From: Saccharomycopsis phalli
Taxonomy: Eukaryota; Ascomycota; Saccharomycetes; Ascoideales; Saccharomycopsidaceae
Assembly: GCA_020342235.1 (NCBI GenBank)
Contig: CP073218.1
Location: 1,364,001-1,428,000 of the forward strand
Direction: 5' to 3'
Length of the DNA: 64,000 nt
The translations under genes were made by a program, and so were the position numbers. The notes beneath the pieces were generated by a model. The model was given only the letters and a program-made list of their open reading frames with translations, had not been told where the DNA came from and did not search any database. This document shows positions 1-11,000 of this stretch, in pieces (the stretch's first letter is position 1; each line of letters opens with the position of its first letter).

Positions 1-878
1 ATGTATGTTTATATTCAATTGGTTTGAATCTGGGTTTGAATCTAGGTTCCATCACACGGTTTATCACTTGTTCGGTTGGCACGTTACCCGGCCCCACCTC
101 ATTTCCTTTTGACAGAAGATACTAGTAATTGTACGTGATGCAAATACAATGTTTATTTTCTTTTACATACTAGTAATTGTACATTACACTGTACATAATC
201 TATTGTCCTAATCTATTGTACGTGATTCAATTATATGTGATTTAATTATATGTGATTTAATTATTTGTGATTCAATTATATGTGATTCAATTATATGTGA
301 TTCAATTATTTGTGATTCAATTATATGTGATTCAATTATACGTAATCCAATTATACATAATCCAATTATACGTAATCCGTTGTACATAATCTTTGATGAA
401 AATTTATATGGCTCATTGACAATAAATATTCACATCCACAATACAGTTTCCATCAATGTCATTTGTTCAATGCTCGGACTTTTTCTTGGCAATTTCACCA
501 CTCACCATTCAATCCCACCATATGCCTCTTGTATGAAATAAACTTTCTATAAAAGGCCAAGATGCACACAGATAATGGTATTTTACATTCCATTAACCAC
601 AATTGGTGACTGGCCACATCTCTGGAAATTAATTGCATCTAAATCGTGTAAATATAACCTGAACCGTGTCTACTTTGTACGTCCAAATGTGACCTTTCAA
701 TATATACCACTGCGATTTGCAATTAACCTTGGTTCTAGTTCAGTCTCTCCTATTCATCTTGGTGATTCACTCATTCCCTTTGTCCGATTGATTCGGGTCA
801 ATACTCATTGATCAGCCTCGTTTCCAGAACATAATCAATTATCCACCCGCTCCTCCGGTATGTACCTCATAGATGCGT
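1..878. other. AT-rich intergenic stretch with a 15-bp minisatellite
   Basis: No convincing gene is seen. A tandem array of about ten imperfect 15-bp units (gtgattcaattatat) fills roughly 221-378. A Reb1-like TTACCCG lies at 84-90 and a CACGTG at 879-884. An open frame at 575-811 (78 codons, ATG start, TATAAAAG just upstream) has no recognisable domain and is probably chance or a decayed element. Confidence 0.6.
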
Positions 879-919
879 CACGTGATCGCGCTTTATAGGC
901 CACACAAGTTGCCATCAAT

Positions 920-1344
920 TCAGGATTGTGATAATATATATTTGTATTTATCTATATATTGTTTTTAAAAGTGTAGTTATTTGACAGCCTAATCTCATGA
1001 ACATCTGGGGCAGAAGAATGCTTACATCAGCTCTGAAATAGTCGTTTAGGATTATAGTCAGTTTGAGAAGATTGTCATTTGTAGTACTTGAGGTTAGGCA
1101 ACAAGACTGGTCGCCCCTGTTCAAGTTTGGCCGCTTAATTTCGCCATGACTTTGATGAATTATGTTCCAACATGTTCTGATAAAAATCTATATGTTTATG
1201 GACTGATTTCTGGTCACCACTATTTGGTTGCCTGTGACCATTCCCTTGACCATCTGGATGCGGCGTAGTTGTAGTTTCTGCATTGATGGTACTTAGTGCT
1301 TGTATCTCCATCAATCTGGATAATAACTCTTTTAGAGTAGACAC
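920..1344 (-). mobile_element. LINE family A, 5'-truncated 3' end
   Basis: Read on the minus strand, this stretch ends in the family A 3' signature: a C-terminal motif like DQKSVHKHIDFYQNMLEH, then a 3' UTR with the cgaga-ttcagcggtcaaacttg and aacatcctgaggcag blocks, then the ctatatattg-ttt and tacaaatata tail. The same blocks recur near 4.9, 15.0, 16.7, 27.0, 31.3 and 34.0 kb. The copy is decayed and non-coding. It lies directly downstream of the first secreted-protein gene. Confidence 0.65.
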
Positions 1345-1442
1345 TACTATTCAAATGGTGAGTTTAGCTTATATTCACTCTAAATACTGTATATAGGAAC
1401 AAATATGCAATACCGACCAGCAGCATCACATCTTTATTAATC

Positions 1443-2279
1443 TTACTTGGTTTGATTGGTTTCGGCCGGCTTGGAAGTTTTGGCAGCTCCAGTAGATATG
1501 GAAGTGTAGGAGCCTGTAACTCTGACAGTTCCAGTAGATCTGGAAGTGTGGGAACCTGTAACTCTGGCAGTTTTATGAGGTTTGGCAGTTGGACCTCTGG
1601 CAGGATTGGATGTTTTGCGAGCTTCAGTAGATTTAGAAGTCTTGTGAGCTTCAGTTGATTTAGAATTTTTGTGAGCTTCAGTAGATTTAGAAGTGTGAGA
1701 ACCTGGAACTCTGGCAGAATTGGAAGTTTTGCCAGCTCTAGTAGATTTGGAAGTGTGGGAACCTGTAACTCTAGCAGTTTTATGAGGTTTGTCAGCTGGA
1801 CCTCTGTCAGGTTTGTCAGCTGGACCTCTGTCAGGTTTGACAGCTGGACCTCTATCAGGTTTGGCAGCTGGACCTCTGGCAGGATTGGAAGTTTTGCGAG
1901 CTTCAGTAGATTTAGAAGTCTTGTGAGCTTCAGTTGATTTAGAATTTTTGTGAGCTTCAGTAGATTTAGAAGTGTGAGAACCTGAAACTCTGGCAGAATT
2001 GGAAGTTTTGGCAGCTCTAGTAGATATGGAAGTGTGGGAACCTGTAACTCTGGCAGTTTTATGAGGTTTGGCAGTTGGACCTCTGGCAGGATTGGAAGTT
2101 TTGCGAGCTTCAGTAGATTTGGAAGTTTGAGTAACTTGAGAAGATTTGGAAACTTCAGGAGCATCAGGGATATTATTAGGTTGGCCAATTGAAGTTGCCA
2201 GAGTAGTGACCTCTCCTATTGGAGCAGCAATCGCAGCTAAAGCAATAGAGCTAATGGTAAAGAGAGTTTGAAATTGCAT
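1443..2279 (-). CDS. Secreted low-complexity repeat protein, family copy 1
   Basis: This encodes 278 residues. The first about 19 residues (MQFQTLFTISSIALAA then IAAP) form a clear signal peptide. The mature part is built of imperfect repeats rich in Ser, Thr, Lys, His, Arg and Pro (units such as KTSNPARGPTAKPHK, ARVTGSHTS, SKSTEAHK and KPDRGPA), so it should be secreted and strongly basic. The C-terminus (KTSKPAETNQTK) matches that of the paralogue at 3877-4305, so both ends are conserved and the middle varies. Repeat units are multiples of three bases, which also keeps a second frame on this strand open (1364-2188); that frame is not taken as a gene. The start is chosen at the ATG shared by all family copies. 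A GTATAAAAG TATA box lies about 45 bp upstream. A cell-wall or extracellular role is inferred; no known domain is recognised. Confidence 0.7.
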   Translation of the reverse strand: MQFQTLFTISSIALAAIAAPIGEVTTLATSIGQPNNIPDAPEVSKSSQVTQTSKSTEARKTSNPARGPTAKPHKTARVTGSHTSISTRAAKTSNSARVSGSHTSKSTEAHKNSKSTEAHKTSKSTEARKTSNPARGPAAKPDRGPAVKPDRGPADKPDRGPADKPHKTARVTGSHTSKSTRAGKTSNSARVPGSHTSKSTEAHKNSKSTEAHKTSKSTEARKTSNPARGPTAKPHKTARVTGSHTSRSTGTVRVTGSYTSISTGAAKTSKPAETNQTK

Positions 2280-2535
2280 TTTATGTTTGAGTTGTAATGA
2301 TGATCATTCATAAAATCAAGTCTGCTTTTATACCTCATCCATCTGGAACCTTTGTCTTTTGCTCAGCCGAATTGTTTATGGTAATCCAAGGTAACGAAGC
2401 GGTACCATTCTAATTTGCAAATTACCAAGAACAAAATACTCACTTCAAATATGTTACTGGCAAGTGCATGTATGACGACGTTCGTATCCAATTGTTTACC
2501 ATGACAAATGTCTCACATTAAACTGTCATTGAAAA
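2280..2535 (-). promoter_or_regulatory. Conserved promoter of the secreted-protein family, copy 1
   Basis: This upstream block is nearly identical to 4306-4510 and, inverted, to about 15500-15754. Shared elements include a TATA box (gtataaaag on the minus strand), a block around ccaaggtaacgaagcggtac, and the 5' leader ending acataaaATG. Conservation of the non-coding segment across three copies shows it was duplicated together with the gene start. Confidence 0.65.
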
Positions 2536-2780
2536 GATGCATGTATGTAGTAATCATGTCTCAGATATTAGTTTGAAGTTTCAAAATACAATACAAAATG
2601 AGCCCCAGAGCTGGAAAATAATAGGAGAGTCGTTAAAACTGCTTGAAAATAACAAAATGGAACAAGCCTCACGGATGGCTCGTTATTCAAACTATTTGGT
2701 AATGAAGAATCAAAATGTAAAAGATGTGCGACACATTCTCCCTCCAACACATGGTGAGATTCAACATCAGTAAATTCCAT
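2536..2780 (+). mobile_element. LINE C-terminal fragment (family A)
   Basis: The plus strand decays from a sequence encoding PQSWK-LKLL-LFGNE, then the Cys/His segment of LINE ORF2 C-termini, and ends in the ctccaacacatggtgagattca 3' UTR block. The same fragment lies divergently upstream of the family promoters near 4.5 kb and 15.4 kb. It was therefore already beside the promoter when the segment was duplicated. Confidence 0.6.
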
Positions 2781-2784
2781 TCTT

Positions 2785-3200
2785 TCCGAATTGTAGGCGT
2801 TTACCTAAATGTCAACCTAGCCACCAGTTACCGAAAGAAGATAGTAAGGAGGAAATAAATAAGGACAAATTATTGGGCATTACTCTTGATTCAAAGCGTA
2901 GCTTTAGAGCTGTCTTTAACATTTTCTAAGATGCGCCAAACTGCTGACAGATACGGCATTTAGGCCGAATGACCAGAGGAGCAATGTGATGCACCACGCT
3001 ATATTGTTTAAAACGTGTGCAGTTCCAATAATATCATATGGAATTGAGGTGTTCTACAACAGCGTGACAAATCCCAGTGGACCAGATCAGTGTAATATTC
3101 AGTTCAAGTTTGTTCCAAACTACCCAGATTGATGGAAACACAAGAGTTGCAATTCCAAACACCCTCCTAACCTGAAAATGCTAAATGCAACAGCCCTACA
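2785..3200 (+). mobile_element. LINE reverse-transcriptase fragment
   Basis: Conceptual translation gives KLLGITLDSKRSF at about 2850-2915. This is the (K/R)YLG-x-LD-x-LSF motif that follows the palm domain of non-LTR reverse transcriptases. Further on comes a segment like CAVPIISYGIEVFYNS, matching the family's V-x-P-x-x-SYG-x-E-x-W region. The reading frame is broken by several stops, so it is a relic. It lies after, not before, the C-terminal fragment at 2536-2780, so the two are separate pieces. Confidence 0.7.
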
Positions 3201-3776
3201 TACCCCAGATGCCAAGAAAATGATCTGAGGCAAAGAGTTGCAGTTTTCTGTCACTCATTACGACTCACATTAACCATAGAGTCATTTAATCAAGCTTTTT
3301 TAAGGCCTTTGACAATCCAAGGAAATTCTCAGTTTAGCATTGTCGGTGTCTATTTCTTTGTCCAAAGTGTGACATCATTACAAACTTATGCTGAGATATT
3401 TAGTTAATTATAGACGAGTTTTGTTTCCTTGTAATTAAATAATCGTAACAATAGCGATGATTGAATTGAATTTACTTGTTGACTTGAACTACGGAAATAT
3501 CTCGCCTTAATAAGATAGATATTCCCTTATAAGTTCCTATTGTCAATGAGCTTCAACAAATTACCTTCTGTTGCTTGGATTACTGACACTTGATGCTTAC
3601 CTTTCTACTTGAAATGGGCTTAAAAATGAGCCCAACTCGGACTTTGGAAAACCCATGGCCATGACATGGAGTAATCCCGTTCCGTATTTTGGCCCGAGAG
3701 AGACTTTATCAGTCTGCCATTTAGCAATTATTTTAAATCTGCCGTAAGGACTCTGGTTAAAATCACACTTTTAGGC
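3201..3776. other. Intergenic stretch homologous to the 15.8-16.3 kb region
   Basis: No gene is seen. From about 3365 to 3540 the sequence (acatcattacaaactta, then gttttgt and taattaaataatcg, then ggaaatatctcgcc) matches 15810-15861 plus 16167-16290, where a solo LTR splits the match. This gives an empty-site version of that insertion. Confidence 0.55.
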
Positions 3777-3876
3777 ACTACTATTTAAATGGCTAATTTA
3801 GCTTATATTCACTCTAAATACTGTATATATGAATTAATATGCAATACCGACCAGCAGCATCACATCTTTATTAATC

Positions 3877-4305
3877 TTACTTGGCTGTATTGGTTTCGGC
3901 AGGATTGGAGGTTTTGTGAGCCTTGGCAGACTTGGAAGCTCTGCGAGCTTGAGCTTCAGCAGACTTGGAAGCTTTATGAGCTTGGGCGTCGGCAGATTTG
4001 GAAGCTTTGCGAGCTTCAGCAGATTTGGAAGCTTCAGCAGCTTGAGAAGATTTGGAAGCTTGAGCAGCTGCAGCAGCTTGCGCAATATCAGCAGCATCAC
4101 CTGCGTGAGTAATATAACTATGGAATCCTTTAGGCAAGCGGAAAAAGGTAGGCTTCTTGCCTTGAATATCGTCAGTGTCATCAGAAGCATCAGGGATGTT
4201 ACTAGGTTGGCTAATTGAAGTTGCCAAAGTAGTGTCCTCGCCTACTGGAGCAGCAGTCACAGCTAAAGCAATAGAGCTAATGGTAAAGAGAGTTTGAAAT
4301 TGCAT
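3877..4305 (-). CDS. Secreted Ala/Ser/Lys-rich protein, family copy 2
   Basis: This encodes 142 residues beginning MQFQTLFTISSIALAVTAAP, the same signal peptide as copy 1. Residues about 20-75 form a non-repetitive region that includes KKPTFFRLPKGFHSYITHAGD. Then follow alanine runs and short ASKSAEA-type repeats, and the conserved end KTSNPAETNTAK. The mature protein is basic. Upstream leader, TATA box and downstream flank (cagcagcatcacatcttt) match copy 1 closely, so the two arose by segmental duplication, followed by expansion or replacement of the middle. The KK and RR pairs could be processing sites, but there is no clear repeated pheromone-like unit. Function is unknown. Confidence 0.7.
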   Translation of the reverse strand: MQFQTLFTISSIALAVTAAPVGEDTTLATSISQPSNIPDASDDTDDIQGKKPTFFRLPKGFHSYITHAGDAADIAQAAAAAQASKSSQAAEASKSAEARKASKSADAQAHKASKSAEAQARRASKSAKAHKTSNPAETNTAK

Positions 4306-4510
4306 TTTATGTTTGAGTTGTAATGATGATCATTCATGAAATCGAGGCTGCTTTTATACCACATCCATCTGGAATCTTTATCTCTTGCTCAGTTGAATTG
4401 TCTATGGTAATCCAAGGTAACGAAGCGGTACCATTCTAATTTGCAAATTACCAGGAACAAAATACTCACTTCAAATATGTTACTGGCAAGTGCATGCATG
4501 CTATATGGTG
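4306..4510 (-). promoter_or_regulatory. Conserved promoter of the secreted-protein family, copy 2
   Basis: Almost identical to 2280-2535, including the TATA box, the leader and the ggtaacgaagcggtacc block. Differences are scattered substitutions only. Confidence 0.65.
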
Positions 4511-5012
4511 AGCATGTCTCAGAAGTTTGTTTGAAGTTTCAAAATGCAATACAAAACGGGCCTCAGAGTTGAAAAATAGTAGCAGGGTCGTTAAAACTGC
4601 TTGCAAATAAATAAGATGGAACAAGCCTCACGGATGGCTCACTATTCAAACTATTTGGTAACGCAAAACTGAAATGTAACAGATGTGCGACACATTCTCC
4701 CTCCATTATACATGATCTCCAATGTCCAGAGCTTCTAGGAATCTGGCTTCTATTGCTAATTGGTAAAATACCAGGCTCCTCCAATACATGACAGGATTCA
4801 GCAGTCAAACTTGATAACAAGGCGACCAGGCTTGTACAACAACTATGGATTCACAATACAACTGCTCAAACTGGGCTTAATCCTGGAAAACTGATATGAT
4901 TTTTCTTCAGAAATGCTGCCTCAGGAAGTTCCTGAGTTAGCATATATTCGTCGGATAACTGTGATTCCGGAGACATAGCTAAATGCAAAAATAATTATTT
5001 GCTAAAGGTTAG
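4511..5012 (+). mobile_element. LINE family A C-terminus plus 3' UTR
   Basis: Begins with the same ORF2 C-terminal remnant as 2536-2780. It continues through a Cys/His-type segment (acattctccctccattatacatgatctcc), the cgagattca-type 3' UTR block, the gctgcctcaggaagttcctgag block, and ends at the ccggagacatagctaaatgcaaaaataa tail. Several stops make it non-functional. It is divergent from the secreted gene at 3877-4305. Confidence 0.65.
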
Positions 5013-6229
5013 ATTTACCGGAACGGTTCGCCATGATAATTTAGATTATTTCTATAAACTTAGATAATTGGTTTGTACCTTTAGGATCAGGATAAACTCA
5101 TTGGGATCTGCTAGATGTGATGTCTAGCTGAATTGTCCGGGCAAGTTGTATTGTACTATAAGGAGGGAAACCTCTTTATATAGACGTTTCGAATCTCTCA
5201 TCAGACCTTTAATCTCCAATAATATTGTTTCCAATATCATTGGATTACTTAGTCTCTTAAGACCGGAGGTCGGTGATATTTCAACCGACGCCGATCTTGC
5301 ATTGGTGAACTGTTCTGCAGTGGTATGCTAACAACGACATGCAAATATAATTGTCCATTGCATTCTTGATACGAGCCCTGGCGAGTGACATGGGATTACA
5401 TGTCAACGGGTACCTGATGTCACTGGTACATGCCGCACAAGGGCATATTGCTCCAAGGCAGTATCATACGTGGCGCATAGTATACATAGTGAGCATTTAA
5501 ATTATGCGAGGTATTTTTCCAATGATGAGACCGGATAAACTCAATTGTGGCTAGTACTGGACATGTTGGAGTCACGTGGGATGGATATGGTTAGTGTAAG
5601 ATGATATTTAAAATACCAGCTGATAAAATGGGCAAAGGACATGTCGATGTCGATTCAAGGGAGGTGTTGATTAGTTTTAGCAAGAAAATGTACGTCAATT
5701 TTGGTGGTAGAATTATTGCTGGACGTCTGATTTATCACGTGACTAGTAATATACTAAAGTGTAGACAGTCTGAAGATTGTTCCAATGGCTTTGCAACGAG
5801 ATGTAGAAATATACAAGGTGGGGTGATTGGATTGTATGAAGTGTAGCTATTTTATAAATGGCTCTCCAGTTGAGATGGTGGCTTAATGAGAAAGGAGTTC
5901 AAGGAGATAAAGGAAATAAGGAGTGTATAAAAAGAGTGTATAAAAGGACAGTATTGTAATATAGTTGTGTATTGTTTATTTACTTCTATTGCTATACTAG
6001 ACACCCAGAGGGTATTGTGTATAGTAATTTTGCAATGAGAATGGATAGCGGAAAAGTCAATGCTTGACATTATTCAATGATATTTTTGAAATTTCATAAA
6101 CGATTGAGATTAGCAGTTGGTTCTGCGAATTATAGGGATGAAGATTTACAAAGGGTTTAATTGAGTCTACAATGGATCTTTGAATGGATTGTATAATGGA
6201 TGGTGTAATGGATCCGTAAAGACCAAATA
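5013..6229. other. Intergenic stretch, no gene recognised
   Basis: Contains a short palindromic stretch around ccaatatcattgg and a CACGTG at 5573-5578. A 246-bp open frame at 5601-5846 (81 codons, ATG) shows no known motif. Around 5965-6005 a short piece (tttacttctattgctatacta) resembles the 3' end of LINE family B on the minus strand. Confidence 0.4.
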
Positions 6230-6950
6230 AACACTAGGATGACCAAGGAATGGCAAAAATTAGTAGACACTGGTGAGAGACTCTCCAGCCCACTATAGAA
6301 CTCTATGCGGAACGGAATCACCGGCTACAACTGCCCAAGATGAACATTTACTGAGGCCTTGGCTGGTGCTAAAAATTGTAGCCTCATCAGCCAACTTCCA
6401 AATGGAAAAGGTTGGAATCAAGCACTTGTAGACAGTTTAATATGTTCTGCAATCCAAAGTGCCCTATGTGGGAAAATCCCTCCATATTTCACGACCTATG
6501 ATGCTTAAGTTTAGAGGTATTTACACAGGAAACAATAGGCAGAGGTCTAACTGGAGGAAAATTTGCTGCCTCTTTACATACGCAGAATTAGTTATTCCAC
6601 TGTAGGGTTCTAGACGATATTGCTGGATGGGTAGATTTATTTGCAGCATCACAAGAAGGTCGTCATAATTCAGTTCAAGCTTAGTGACAACCCTACGGCA
6701 GGATACCGTACTAGTACCGAGGCAAAAGCTCGATCTGTCCCATACAAATTACCAGCTTACTCAAATTCCCGCCTGGAGTTTTCTACCCATTTTAAGGGTT
6801 TTCTCTGAGCATATATAGCGGCTCCGTCCCTAGTCTTGGACGGTGGAGAATACATCTCTCCGGAGCAAAGTATAGGTATGGACTTGAATAAAATAGTAAT
6901 AATCAAAGGCGGTCGGGCAGGTAGTCCCTCTGGAAGCCGAGTATAGCTAT
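6230..6950 (+). mobile_element. Decayed LINE C-terminus and 3' end (family B/C type)
   Basis: At 6245-6275 the codons resemble TKEWQKLVD of the ORF2 C-terminus at 46.5 kb. At 6455-6500 they resemble the Cys-x2-Cys...PSIFHD segment of the same domain. At 6770-6880 the gttttctctgagcatatata and cgtccctagtcttggacgg blocks match the family B 3' UTR. It ends near a taataatca tail at about 6900. Many breaks make it a relic. The part between 6520 and 6770 is also similar to 24110-24270, which suggests a third subfamily. Confidence 0.5.
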
Positions 6951-6984
6951 AGAGTGAATGGATATATTGTGATAATGTAGATGA

Positions 6985-7215
6985 GTGTAGTATAGTAACT
7001 AAGAGACTGGGTCAAAAAGTCAGCGTAAAAGAAAAGAAAGGAAAGAGCAATGAAAGCAACGTTTCAAGGAGAGCAGTAAAGATCTTGACAATGATCAGAG
7101 GTCATGAGAAGGACGTAGTGTTGTGGAGAGGAAATGGGCCTGGCTAGCATTTCCTAAGAACCAAGCATACGATGGATAATATTTAGGGTAAACCTTTTAT
7201 CTTCTTATTTACAAT
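6985..7215 (+). repeat. Dispersed repeat D, partial copy
   Basis: Shares with 12680-13010 and 24387-24713 the blocks gtttcaaggagagca, aagatcttgacaatgatcagaggtcatgag and ggaaatgggcctggctag. The left end is missing. The class is unknown; no coding capacity and no terminal inverted repeats were seen. Confidence 0.6.
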
Positions 7216-8044
7216 GGGCGTAGTAGATGGGTAGTAGATGGGTAGTAGATGGGTAGTAGATGTGTAGTAGATGTGTAGTAGATGGGTAGTAGATGAATGC
7301 AGTTGTAGTGGTCAACAACCACTGTAAAACAGTTTGCTCAAGCAATGACAACGTCAGTAAAATATCATGGACCTACGACATTGATTATACTGGGTTGTTT
7401 TTCCAAAGTTGGAGAATGTGGTGACGTCTTAGGCCGTGGGATACGGAACAAATGGCAGCCGTATACAATTACCAGTGGATTATGATGAAGCCACTCTGGA
7501 AGTGTAAATTTTATGTCTATAAATAGGAATAAATTTATTGTATAGAAGCAACAACTTGACTGAGCAATTCAGCCGGACATTATATCTAGGAGAGCCATCC
7601 GGTTATCTAGATCCTAAAGAAACAAACAAATGATTGAGTAGCTTATAGTTTATTATAATACCATGTCTAATCAAGAGAAAATATGAGGTAGGACGTAGTA
7701 TATGGGTAATATGGGTAGTGCATGGGGTATTATATATGGGGTGTCATATATGGGGTGTACATGTAGTGGATGATTGTTATGTAATTGATGCAATTGTTGT
7801 AATGAGTGTATGACGTATTGATATATTGATATATTGATATATTGCATTGTTGTGGTGTTGTATTGTATTGTTATATTGATATATTGTATTGTTGTGGTGT
7901 TGTGTGGTATTGTTATATTGTATTGTTGTATGTTGTGTGGTGTGTGGTGTGGATTACCCGCACGCACGTGACTCGTTAGGTGCCCCTGCCAGGAGTAGAT
8001 TGCCATTAATCCAATGACCATTGAGATTCATTTGGAGACACAAC
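7216..8044. other. UBP15 upstream region with minisatellites
   Basis: Tandem arrays include a gtagtagatgg-type 11-mer at about 7218-7292 and a gatatatt/gttgtggtgttgtatt array at about 7815-7935. The stretch 7300-7800 shows no gene. Promoter sites at 7954-7970 are listed separately. Confidence 0.55.
7954..7970 (+). promoter_or_regulatory. TTACCCG plus CACGTG sites upstream of UBP15
   Basis: A Reb1-type TTACCCG at 7954-7960 is followed by a CACGTG E-box at 7965-7970, 75 bp before the UBP15 ATG. Both are common core sites of yeast promoters (Reb1 and Cbf1 families); occupancy is inferred. Confidence 0.5.
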
Positions 8045-11000
8045 ATGGCGCTGAATCCGCACGAAAGCACGCCAGGGCAGCCTGACGGCGCCACAAAGAC
8101 GGGCCACTCCTTTTCGGACGGGATGTCCCACCCGCCAGAAGCGGACGACATTGAGTTGTTGAGCGACGATGAGGATGATGAGGATGAAGAAGAAGAAGAA
8201 GAGGGATATGACGATAGCGACGTGCAGGTCATTGAGGATGCCGCCGGGCAGCAGCCAAAGAAGGTGTTTCCAGCGACGGATGTCGAGTATTGGATGGCGA
8301 GACTTCCGGCGGTTAGCCGGGATTACCCCATCCAAGCGAGCAGCCACTATACCTGGGCGGTTGACTTTCTGAAATTGACAAAGGGCAGCAAGTTGGTGTC
8401 GCCCGAGTTTTCGTGTGGCGCGACGCGGTTCCAGATCTTGTTGTTTGATCGGGTTGATCGGGCACACAGTGCAAGCAGCTACTCGTTGTTTGTCACACCG
8501 GTGGAGCAAAGCGGGGCGGACTGGCTGGTGTGTGCGCAGTTTGGGCTCATGATTTCGAATCCCGATGACCCGAGCATCCGATACTTTAACCAGTCGTTCC
8601 ACCGGTTCAGCCAGGAGGTACCAGACTGGGGCTTCTCGAACTTCATTAGCCACGAGCGGGTGGCTTCGCGAGGCGCAGTGACGCCGGCGAACCCCGCGGG
8701 CCGCGGGTACCTTACCGCCAGCGGTATCGGCCACATCACGTGCTTTGTCAAGGTGATTGAGGACGTCACCGGGGTTTTGTGGCACAGCTTCGCCAACTAC
8801 GACTCGAAGCACGTGACGGGGTACATTGGGTTGAAGAACCAGGGCGCCACGTGCTATCTCAACTCGTTGCTCCAGTCATATTATTTTACCCAGGTGTTCC
8901 GCAAATCGGTGTTCCAGGTGCCGTCCGAGGGGCACAACGTCACGCTTGCGCTTCAGAGATTGTTGTATTATCTTCATGTGAGCAACGACGCCGTCGATAC
9001 CAGCGAGCTCACCACCAGTTTTGGGTGGGATGCTGCAGACAGTTTTACTCAGCACGATGTGCAGGAAATGAACCGGATTCTCATGGACCGGCTAGAGACG
9101 AGCATGAAGGGAACTGTCGCCGAAGACAGCTTGAACCAGACGTTTGTCGGCAAGATGAAGTCGTACATCCAGTGTGTGCACGTGGACTACGAGTCGTCGC
9201 GGATCGAGGACTTTTGGGACATCCAATTGAACGTCAAGAACCTTCCTGACTTGAGCAGCTCGTTTGCCAATTATGTGTCCAAGGAGATGTTGGACGGCGA
9301 AAACAAGTACGATGCGGGCAAATTCGGGCTCCAGGATGCAGAAAAGGGCGTGGTTTTCGAGGAGTTTCCCAACGTGCTCCATCTCCAGTTGAAGCGGTTT
9401 GACTACGATTACGAGTACGACAGCACCATCAAGATCAACGAGCGGCACGTTTTTCCCGAGTACATTGATCTCCGGCCGTATCTTGATCCGCAAAACACAA
9501 AGGCCACCAGCCAGAACTGGGAGTATGAATTATTTGCTGCGCTCATCCACTCGGGCGATTTTTCCTCGGGGCATTACTATGCGATGATCAAGCCAGACCG
9601 CAATTCGGGCTGGTTCAAGTTCGACGACGACAAAGTGACAAAAGTCACACATACTGAGGTGTTTGACGACAATTATGGCCACGAACGGCTTCCCAGCAGC
9701 GTGCTCCAGAAAATGACCCGCACAGAGTATAACGACTACTTGATCAAGCGACACACTTCAGCATACATGTTGGTGTATTTTCGTCGTGACAAGTTGGACG
9801 AGGTCTTGTGTGGATTTGACGCGGCAAAAGACGTCCCGAAGCACATTAGAGACACCATTGAGACCGAGCGGCGGACTGCAGAACGGCACAAGAAGGAGTT
9901 GGAAGAATTGCCGTTCTATCTCCGAGTACATCTCTTTGGCGTGGGCAAGTCCTGGTACAATTACCAGGGCTTTGATCTAGGCGTCAACCGATCTGGTGGC
10001 GGATCAGTGTCGGGGAAATGGAACGGGCGCATCTACGAAACCCCGGGCGAATTAGCACTTTTGCAAGGTCAGTACCTGTCCCACGACACAGAAACTGACC
10101 CGTACCACGCGCTGGAGCTGTTTAGCCCTCCCAAGTTGCTCAAGGTGTTGCGCAAAATGACGGTCCGCGAATTGTATCACGAGATACTCACGAACCAAAT
10201 GTCGTTGGCCGAAGCAGAATACAAGTATATCCGAGTGTGGATCTTGGCGCACCGCAAGAACGAAACCGCACGGCCAGACTTGCCTTTGGGCTATGTCTAC
10301 GGCTCAGATTCCGGGTCAGGGCCCTGGGACATTTCCCATGTCCATGGGTCAGTTACCATGGAGCAGATTATCGACAAGTCTGCCAACAAGAGCTATGGGC
10401 TCTATTTGTGGGCCGAGGACATGCGCAACGACTTGAGCAGCATCTATAAAATGTCCCGGGAAATCCAGTCGCTTGTCCCCGAGATGCCACGCAACTTTTT
10501 GGAGTTGCCTGCGGTGTTTTCGCAAGTCCACAGCTTGATAGACAAGCACAATCTCGGGGACTTGTTCATGAAGCCGCAAGTCACAGACTCGTCGAGCGAA
10601 ATTGTGATTTTCATCAAGTACTTTGACGTTGAAAACCAGACGTTGACGGGGCTTTCGCATCTCACAGTGTCCAACACCGATGTTGTGTCTTCAATCGTGC
10701 CGATGATCAACCATGTGCTCGGGTTTCCCGAAGACACTCTGTTGGTGATTTACGAGGAAATCAAGCCGGCAAACATTGTCATTGTCAACCAGAGCGTGGA
10801 CTTTATCACCAGCGAGCTTCAAACCGGCGACATTTTGGCAGTGGCGCCGGCAAAACACCTTGAAAACCCACGGGCGAGGATCAGAAAGCTTGCGCACATT
10901 CCCGAGGAAGATCCTGTGACTGTTTTGTTTGGCGACGGTGTGGGGAGTTTGTCCAAGAGCGTGGAATTAGCCAAGAGTGAGGTCAAACCATCCAATAACC

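Noticed and set aside
1364-2188. A 274-codon Leu/Pro-rich frame overlapping the first secreted gene on the same strand
   Set aside because: It lies in another frame of the repeat-bearing gene; repeat units that are multiples of three keep several frames open. It lacks the conserved family start and has no signal peptide.
5100-5450. Possible second LTR around ctttatatagacg
   Set aside because: There is a TATA-like box, but paired ends and a target duplication could not be found.
8006-8812. A 268-codon frame antisense to UBP15
   Set aside because: Mirror of strongly biased GC-rich coding sequence; it has no motif, and its 3' part reads the acidic tract in reverse.
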